From Vibrio halioticoli NBRC 102217 (lineage in GTDB: Bacteria > Pseudomonadota > Gammaproteobacteria > Enterobacterales > Vibrionaceae): DNA of 64,000 bases. Under the pieces are notes generated by a model, which searched no databases, was not told where the DNA came from, and saw only the letters and a program-made list of their open reading frames with translations. Made by a program: the position numbers and the translations under genes. This document shows positions 59,334-64,000 of the stretch, one piece after another (within the stretch, counting starts at the first letter, position 1; the number at the start of each line of letters is the position of its first letter). The stretch is from the NCBI RefSeq assembly GCF_000496695.1, contig NZ_BAUJ01000004.1, positions 62,001 to 126,000 on the forward strand, given 5' to 3'.

Positions 59334-60767
59334 ATGTTTAAAAACCTTTTTGCTAGCTTGCAGAAAGTCGGCAAGTCATTGATGCTGCCAGTATCAGTAC
59401 TTCCAGTTGCAGGTATTCTACTTGGTGTAGGTGCAGCCGACTTGAGCTTCATCCCAGACGTTGTTTCTTCATTAATGGAGCAAGCGGGTGGCTCAGTATT
59501 TGGTCAAATGGCTTTACTGTTCGCAGTAGGCGTTGCACTTGGCTTTACAGATAATGACGGTGTTGCAGGTCTAGCTGCAATTGTTGGCTATGGCATCATG
59601 ACAGCGACGTTAAGCGTAATGTCTGACGTTATGGGTGTTAGTAAAATCGATACCGGGGTACTGGGCGGCATCTTAGTGGGTGCAGTATCGGCTTGGGCAT
59701 TTAATCGTTTTTACAGAATCCAACTTCCAGAATACCTTGGTTTCTTTGCCGGTAAACGTGCCGTGCCAATTATCACAGGCTTTACAGCCATTGGTATGGG
59801 TATTGTGCTTTCTTTCGTATGGCCTCCGATTGGTCACGGTATCTCATGGTTCTCACATTGGGCGGCTAACCAAAACCCACAATTGGCATTTGGTATCTAC
59901 GGCGTTATCGAACGTTCATTAATTCCATTTGGTTTACACCACGTATGGAACGTTCCATTCTTCTTTGAAGCTGGTAACTGTGTGAATACATCGGGTGAAG
60001 TCCAACATGGTATTTTGACTTGTTACTTGGTAGCAGATGATGCTTCTCGTGCAGCGGGTAATGGCTTTGGTCAACTTGCTGGCGGTTACATGTTCAAAAT
60101 GTTTGGTTTGCCAGCAGCAGCAATCGCTATGGCACATTGTGCTAAGCCAGAGAACAGAACTAAAGTAATGGGCATCATGTTGTCTGCGGCTTTAACTTCT
60201 TTCCTAACAGGTATTACTGAACCAATCGAGTTTTCATTCTTGTTTGTAGCGCCAGTATTGTACGGAATCCACGCTTTGCTAGCAGGTTCTGCATACGTAG
60301 TGTCTAACACTCTTGGCTTTGTTCACGGAACTTCGTTCTCTCATGGTTTGATTGATTTCATTGTTCTTTCTGGTAATGCTCAGAAAATGGGACTAATGGT
60401 TGCCGTTGGTATTGGTTATGCTGCTATTTACTACTTTGTATTCCGCACAGTAATTTTGGCTATGGACCTTAAAACTCCGGGCCGTGAAGACGAAACTGAA
60501 GAAGAAGGTACAACCTTCACTGGTAGTGAACTTGCTGGTGAGTTAGTTGCCGCGTTTGGTGGCAAAAACAACATTACAGGCTTAGACGCATGTATCACAC
60601 GTTTACGTGTTGCTGTAGCTGATACTGATAATGTTGACCAAGAAAAACTGAAACATCTAGGTGCGGCGGGTGTAGTCGTAGTATCTGGTGGTGTTCAAGC
60701 TATCTTTGGTACTAAATCTGATAACTTGAAAACAGATATGGATGAGTGGATTCGTAACAACGGATAA
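59334..60767 (+). CDS. ptsG: Glucose-specific PTS permease EIICB
   Basis: The protein has 477 residues. The EIIC part (about 1-380) spans the membrane: [51 protein letters not shown] and the EPIEFSFLF substrate-site motif. The EIIB domain (about 400-477) has the phosphorylated Cys in [15 protein letters not shown]. It imports and phosphorylates glucose. GGAG lies 7 bases before the ATG. Confidence 0.95.
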   Translation: MFKNLFASLQKVGKSLMLPVSVLPVAGILLGVGAADLSFIPDVVSSLMEQAGGSVFGQMALLFAVGVALGFTDNDGVAGLAAIVGYGIMTATLSVMSDVMGVSKIDTGVLGGILVGAVSAWAFNRFYRIQLPEYLGFFAGKRAVPIITGFTAIGMGIVLSFVWPPIGHGISWFSHWAANQNPQLAFGIYGVIERSLIPFGLHHVWNVPFFFEAGNCVNTSGEVQHGILTCYLVADDASRAAGNGFGQLAGGYMFKMFGLPAAAIAMAHCAKPENRTKVMGIMLSAALTSFLTGITEPIEFSFLFVAPVLYGIHALLAGSAYVVSNTLGFVHGTSFSHGLIDFIVLSGNAQKMGLMVAVGIGYAAIYYFVFRTVILAMDLKTPGREDETEEEGTTFTGSELAGELVAAFGGKNNITGLDACITRLRVAVADTDNVDQEKLKHLGAAGVVVVSGGVQAIFGTKSDNLKTDMDEWIRNNG

Positions 60768-60788
60768 CCATTCTCTATAAATAGACAC

Positions 60789-60818
60789 AAAGGAGGCTTT
60801 TTTAAGCCTCCTTTTTTA
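60789..60818 (+). terminator. Rho-independent terminator of ptsG
   Basis: AAAGGAGGCTT (60789-60799) pairs with AAGCCTCCTTT (60104+700 to 60814) around TTTT, followed by more T. Confidence 0.92.
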
Positions 60819-60973
60819 TTGGGTTATCGCTAATTCTTGTCATGAAAACAATAAGACGTGGCTAAAAAATGTGTTACAAAACGCACTTCCATACATTTCA
60901 TGTGTTTTTACTGACAAAAGGCGTAAAATTCAAGGTAATATAAGGCAAATTGCATACAAATAAGGAATGAAAA

Positions 60974-61399
60974 GTGAATATTGGGAAGTTAGCATTGGTT
61001 ACTGTTGTTCTTACTGGGCTAGCAACTTATGTGGGAGCCGCCAAAGCCGCAACTTCTAACAGCAGTGCTGTAAAGTTAGGTATGGGATTAGATCAGGGTC
61101 TGAGTGTCGTCGTTAAGTTTGAAGATAAATACAACTTGTCAGTAGGTAACGACGGTATGGCGTTTGATTATCACTTTTCTCAAGGCAGCTTTACAGATGA
61201 TATTCCTTTCAACTGGTTTGTAGGGGCGGGCGCTTGGTACGAGTGGAATGACGACTTTGGTTTGCGTGTTCCTCTTGGCTTAGATTGGAACTTTGCTCCA
61301 AACTGGAATGCTTACGGGCATATTAACCCTGAATGGCAATTGCAACAGAAAGCTAAATTACAGTTTGGCGCAGGTATTGGCGTTACTTATCGCTTTTAA
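60974..61399 (+). CDS. Small secreted beta-barrel-like protein
   Basis: The protein has 141 residues. A signal peptide (KLALVTVVLTGLATYVGAAKA) precedes a mature part of alternating aromatic/hydrophobic strands (FNWFVGAGAWYEWND, LRVPLGLDWNF, WNAYGHINPEWQLQ, LQFGAGIGVTYRF) ending in Phe, the outer-membrane barrel signature. It is shorter than typical eight-stranded barrels. It resembles small barrel families such as BAPKO_0422-like proteins, with low certainty. The start GTG has AGGA 7 bases upstream. A terminator follows. Confidence 0.75.
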   Translation: MNIGKLALVTVVLTGLATYVGAAKAATSNSSAVKLGMGLDQGLSVVVKFEDKYNLSVGNDGMAFDYHFSQGSFTDDIPFNWFVGAGAWYEWNDDFGLRVPLGLDWNFAPNWNAYGHINPEWQLQQKAKLQFGAGIGVTYRF

Positions 61400-61428
61400 C
61401 CATGATTTAACGCGCTGTAAGAGGCTAT

Positions 61429-61453
61429 AACCGACCTTAAGGTCGGTTTTTTA
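61429..61453 (+). terminator. Rho-independent terminator after the small barrel gene
   Basis: AACCGACC and GGTCGGTT pair around TTAA, followed by TTTT. Confidence 0.9.
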
Positions 61454-61597
61454 TTATCTATCTAGCTAATGCTTATCGTCGCGGTATGCATAATACCTAT
61501 CGAAAAATACTGCTTTGTTCTCGATCATTTTTCCTGCGCTACTTTTGATCATTGACTTAGTGTGATTAGTACAATCTAAAACCATTAATTTCAGGCA

Positions 61598-61629
61598 ATA
61601 AAAAACCGAGCGCTAGGGCTCGGTTTTAT
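61598..61629 (-). terminator. Rho-independent terminator after the MetS-like gene
   Basis: On the minus strand ACCGAGC and GCTCGGT pair around a six-base loop, followed by a T-run. It lies 18 bases after the small gene's stop. Confidence 0.88.
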
Positions 61630-61646
61630 ACATAAGCGAAATATGC

Positions 61647-61745
61647 TTATTGTTGTTTTTTCATTGCCTTACGGATACAGATAGCAGCGCCACCCCAAGT
61701 AATCCCAAGACCAAGAATCATCATAATGATTGCACTAGTAGTCAT
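61647..61745 (-). CDS. MetS-like small subunit of the NSS transporter
   Basis: The protein has 32 residues and one membrane helix: start MTTSAIIMMILGLGITWGG, then AAICIRKAMKKQQ with a basic tail. It starts 2 bases after the stop of the large NSS gene. In Corynebacterium, MetP needs the small protein MetS for methionine/alanine uptake, and the many bacterial relatives are called methionine/alanine import NSS small subunits. Length, helix, basic tail and position all fit. Many gene callers would miss it. Confidence 0.85.
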   Translation of the reverse strand: MTTSAIIMMILGLGITWGGAAICIRKAMKKQQ

Positions 61746-61747
61746 AA

Positions 61748-63217
61748 TTACGCTTCCTTTTTGCTTAATACGTTGATAGCAATACCGATTACCACAAGTA
61801 GAGCCAGTAGTCCCCAACCTAACATTAGAAGATCAGATTGTGCGTAACCGCCGTAGCCTTCTGTTAGTGTTGTTTTCAATGTATTGAAAAGAGTAATAGC
61901 AAGAATTGCTGGGCTTACTACTTTCAGACAAAGGTCATACCAAATGCCAATTTTGAAATCTGATACCGAGTTTACATAGTTACGAATAGTCGCCGCTTTA
62001 ACAACCCATACAATAAGTAGTACTTCAATGAAGCAGCTTAGAACGATACCAATTTGGTTGGTAAAGTAATCGACTAAATCAAGCAGTAATAGACCGCCGT
62101 TGGTCGCAAATGCTAGAGAAACAAAAGCACCAATACCACACACTAAAGTTGCCGCTTTTTTACGACCCACTTTAAATTTATCAATGATGGCAGACGTTAC
62201 CGCTTCAATGATTGAAATGTGAGAACTTAGACCGGCAATTGTTAGCGCAAGGAACAACAGTGGACCAAGGATGTATGGCGCTGGTAGTTCGTTAATTGCC
62301 GCTGGTAAGGTAACAAACGCAAGACCTACACCCGCTGAAACAACATCAGTCAGTTCTTTACCCTGTTGGTGTGCCATAAAGCCAAGTACAGAGAAGATCA
62401 TGATACCCGCAAGGATTGAGAAACCACAGTTAATCAATACCGTCATGAAGGCGTTGTTGTTGATGTCTGATTTCTCAGGCAAGTAGCTTGAGTAAGCCAG
62501 CATGATGGCAAATCCGATACTTAGGGTAAAGAAGATCTGGCCGTATGCTGCTGCCCAAACTTTCATATCCATGATTTTGCTAAAGTCAGGTTCAAACAGG
62601 TAGTTCACACCGTTCAACGCACCTGGTAGGAAAACCATACGAACGATAAGCACAATCACCATGATAAACAGTACTGGCATCATGATTTTGGCTGCACGCT
62701 CAATACCAGACTTAACACCACCAACGATAGCGGCGTAAGTAATCGCCCAGGCTAGAAGCATAGTACCGGCAATTTTCCACTGGATAGAACCTAAGTTAGA
62801 CGGTGAGTTGTCACCTAGATTTAGATACTGGCTAAAGAAAAATGCATTGGTGTCAGTGCCCCAACCTTGGTGGAATGACATACCTAGGTATGAAATAGAC
62901 CAACCAATAACAGCCACGTAGTAAACCGCAATACATGCCGCAATACCGACTTGGAACCAACCTAACCACTCAAACTTAGGGTTAACGGCTTTTAGTGCTG
63001 CAGGTGCAGAACCACGGTATTTTTGACCTAATTTGAATTCCATAATCATAAATGGAATACCGGCTGTCAGCATGGCAAAAATGTAAGGGATAAAGAATGC
63101 GCCACCGCCGTTTTCATAAGCCATATATGGGAATCGCCATATATTGCCTAAACCGATTGCTGAGCCTACTGCGGCCAAAATAAATCCAGTACGGGAACCC
63201 CATTGTTCTCGTTTCAT
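61748..63217 (-). CDS. Sodium-dependent NSS family transporter, MetP-like
   Basis: The protein has 489 residues with about eleven to twelve membrane segments. The NSS sodium/substrate site is seen at the N-terminus (GFILAAVGSAIGLGNIWRFP). Further family motifs are GGGAFFIPYIFAMLTAGIPF, KVWAAAYGQIFFTLSIGFAIM and HISIIEAVTSAIID. The start ATG at 63217 is chosen because AAGGAG lies 5 bases upstream. The companion MetS-like gene suggests an amino-acid substrate such as methionine or alanine. Confidence 0.9.
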   Translation of the reverse strand: MKREQWGSRTGFILAAVGSAIGLGNIWRFPYMAYENGGGAFFIPYIFAMLTAGIPFMIMEFKLGQKYRGSAPAALKAVNPKFEWLGWFQVGIAACIAVYYVAVIGWSISYLGMSFHQGWGTDTNAFFFSQYLNLGDNSPSNLGSIQWKIAGTMLLAWAITYAAIVGGVKSGIERAAKIMMPVLFIMVIVLIVRMVFLPGALNGVNYLFEPDFSKIMDMKVWAAAYGQIFFTLSIGFAIMLAYSSYLPEKSDINNNAFMTVLINCGFSILAGIMIFSVLGFMAHQQGKELTDVVSAGVGLAFVTLPAAINELPAPYILGPLLFLALTIAGLSSHISIIEAVTSAIIDKFKVGRKKAATLVCGIGAFVSLAFATNGGLLLLDLVDYFTNQIGIVLSCFIEVLLIVWVVKAATIRNYVNSVSDFKIGIWYDLCLKVVSPAILAITLFNTLKTTLTEGYGGYAQSDLLMLGWGLLALLVVIGIAINVLSKKEA

Positions 63218-63609
63218 AACTACTCCTTGTAGTAATTGCATAAGAGCGGCTAGCTTAATTTTAGAGGCGAGAGTCTCTTTCTCTGCTTTTAGTGCTAGTT
63301 GTGAAGCAATAACCCTGTAACGGTACGTTAGGTTAGTGATTTGTTCCGGTTCTTATCTTTAAAAGTGGTTGATTGTGTTGTGTTTTTTGTTACTCAGAGT
63401 CTAAAAGTAGAAGATTATTCTGAGTGATAGGGGCAGATTACCGTGAGACATTCTGTCTGGCAAGATAAAATAAAGTTAAAATACTGCAATAAAGATCGCA
63501 TTTTTACTGAAAATTACAGATTTTGTAAACTATAGTACTGGATATTACTGATAATTCATGTCATTTGTGCGGTTTTGAATGGATGGGCAGTTTATATAAC
63601 TAAATGATA

Positions 63610-63649
63610 TGTTAAGAGTGAAAAACCAGTAATCTTTCAGCTCTTAACA
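63610..63649. terminator. Hairpin downstream of the outer-membrane protein gene
   Basis: TGTTAAGAG-TGAAA pairs with TTTCA-GCTCTTAACA, 14 pairs with one bulged base. On the minus strand it lies 44 bases after the barrel gene's stop, but without a T-run. The gap 63218-63692 otherwise contains the NSS promoter region; I see no ORF. Confidence 0.45.
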
Positions 63650-63692
63650 TTTTGTGGTGATTATGTATGCTTTTCTGTGCATATATATGAAT

Positions 63693-64000
63693 TTAGAAGC
63701 TGAAAGTAAAGCCTACGTTAGCTTGCAATTGATTCATCCAGTTGCCAGAAAATGCCACTTTACAATTACTGCCAGCAGCCGTCGAATCACAGAGCGTAAT
63801 GGAGTCGCTATCTACTAGGGTTCCCATGTAACGCAATTGTCCTTGTAGTGCAAAGTAGTCTGTAATTTTGTATTCCACTCCACCATAGACACCCAGTGAG
63901 AATTTGTATTCAGTATTTGCGCCCTGAATATCAATTTGTGTACCACCCAAACTTAAACCAAGGTAAGAGTTCCAATTATCGGTTGGGTAGTAGACTGCAC
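63693..64000 (-). CDS. Outer-membrane beta-barrel protein, N-terminal part outside window
   Basis: The frame stays open to the right edge, so about 102 C-terminal residues are visible. It has alternating strands (YLGLSLGGTQIDIQG, FSLGVYGGVEYKITDYFALQGQLRYMG, LQANVGFTFSF) and ends in Phe, the barrel-assembly signal. A cysteine pair (LCDSTAAGSNCKV) lies in a presumed surface loop. It fits OmpA/OmpX-like small barrels; the exact family is not clear. Confidence 0.78.
   Translation of the reverse strand, partial: AVYYPTDNWNSYLGLSLGGTQIDIQGANTEYKFSLGVYGGVEYKITDYFALQGQLRYMGTLVDSDSITLCDSTAAGSNCKVAFSGNWMNQLQANVGFTFSF

Overview
The window looks like a chromosomal segment of a gammaproteobacterium of the Vibrio type. 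The right half carries rne, rluC, yceF, yceD, rpmF, plsX, fabH, fabD, fabG, acpP, fabF, pabC, mltG, tmk, holB, ycfH and ptsG in the order known from Escherichia coli. Protein sequences, moderate AT content and a perfect FNR box in front of a torYZ operon fit a marine facultative anaerobe. I saw no rRNA, tRNA, CRISPR array or insertion sequence.

Bases 1-18611 are the 3' part of one enormous gene. Its start lies outside the window. It encodes more than 6200 residues of beta-rich repeats, then Calx-beta-like domains, then a long block of RTX-like glycine/aspartate repeats: a giant surface or extracellular adhesin-like protein. A small toxin-antitoxin-like pair (18829-19520) with tandem palindromic operators follows. 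Next comes a tight four-gene operon (19865-26617): a GAF-TM-HlyD protein, a PqqD-like/M50-metalloprotease/HlyD fusion, a compact SecA-like ATPase and a secreted HlyD-type adaptor. No ABC transporter ATPase or TolC-like protein is present. I propose that these four genes form an unconventional export machine for the giant protein, powered by a SecA paralogue. This is the most unusual system in the window.

Bases 26632-32649 hold single housekeeping or accessory genes: rlmF, a DMT transporter, an unknown membrane protein, a Tas-like aldo-keto reductase, an endonuclease/exonuclease/phosphatase-fold protein and a MaoC-like protein. At 32875-32928 I recognise a fluoride riboswitch (crcB motif). It precedes a two-gene operon encoding a NifU-like scaffold protein and a GGGtGRT-family protein, an unexpected target for fluoride sensing. 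LysE/ArgO and MATE exporters follow, then the FNR-type promoter and torYZ (TMAO/S-oxide respiration), then a SulP anion transporter on the minus strand.

From 42934 to 60767 lies the conserved core: RNase E with a structured leader, RluC, Maf/YceF, the ribosomal L32 and fatty-acid synthesis cluster, aminodeoxychorismate lyase, MltG, thymidylate kinase, DNA polymerase III delta prime, YcfH and the glucose PTS permease. The right end carries a small beta-barrel-like protein, a sodium-symporter (NSS) gene with its tiny MetS-like partner (32 residues), and the 3' end of an outer-membrane-type protein that runs off the window.
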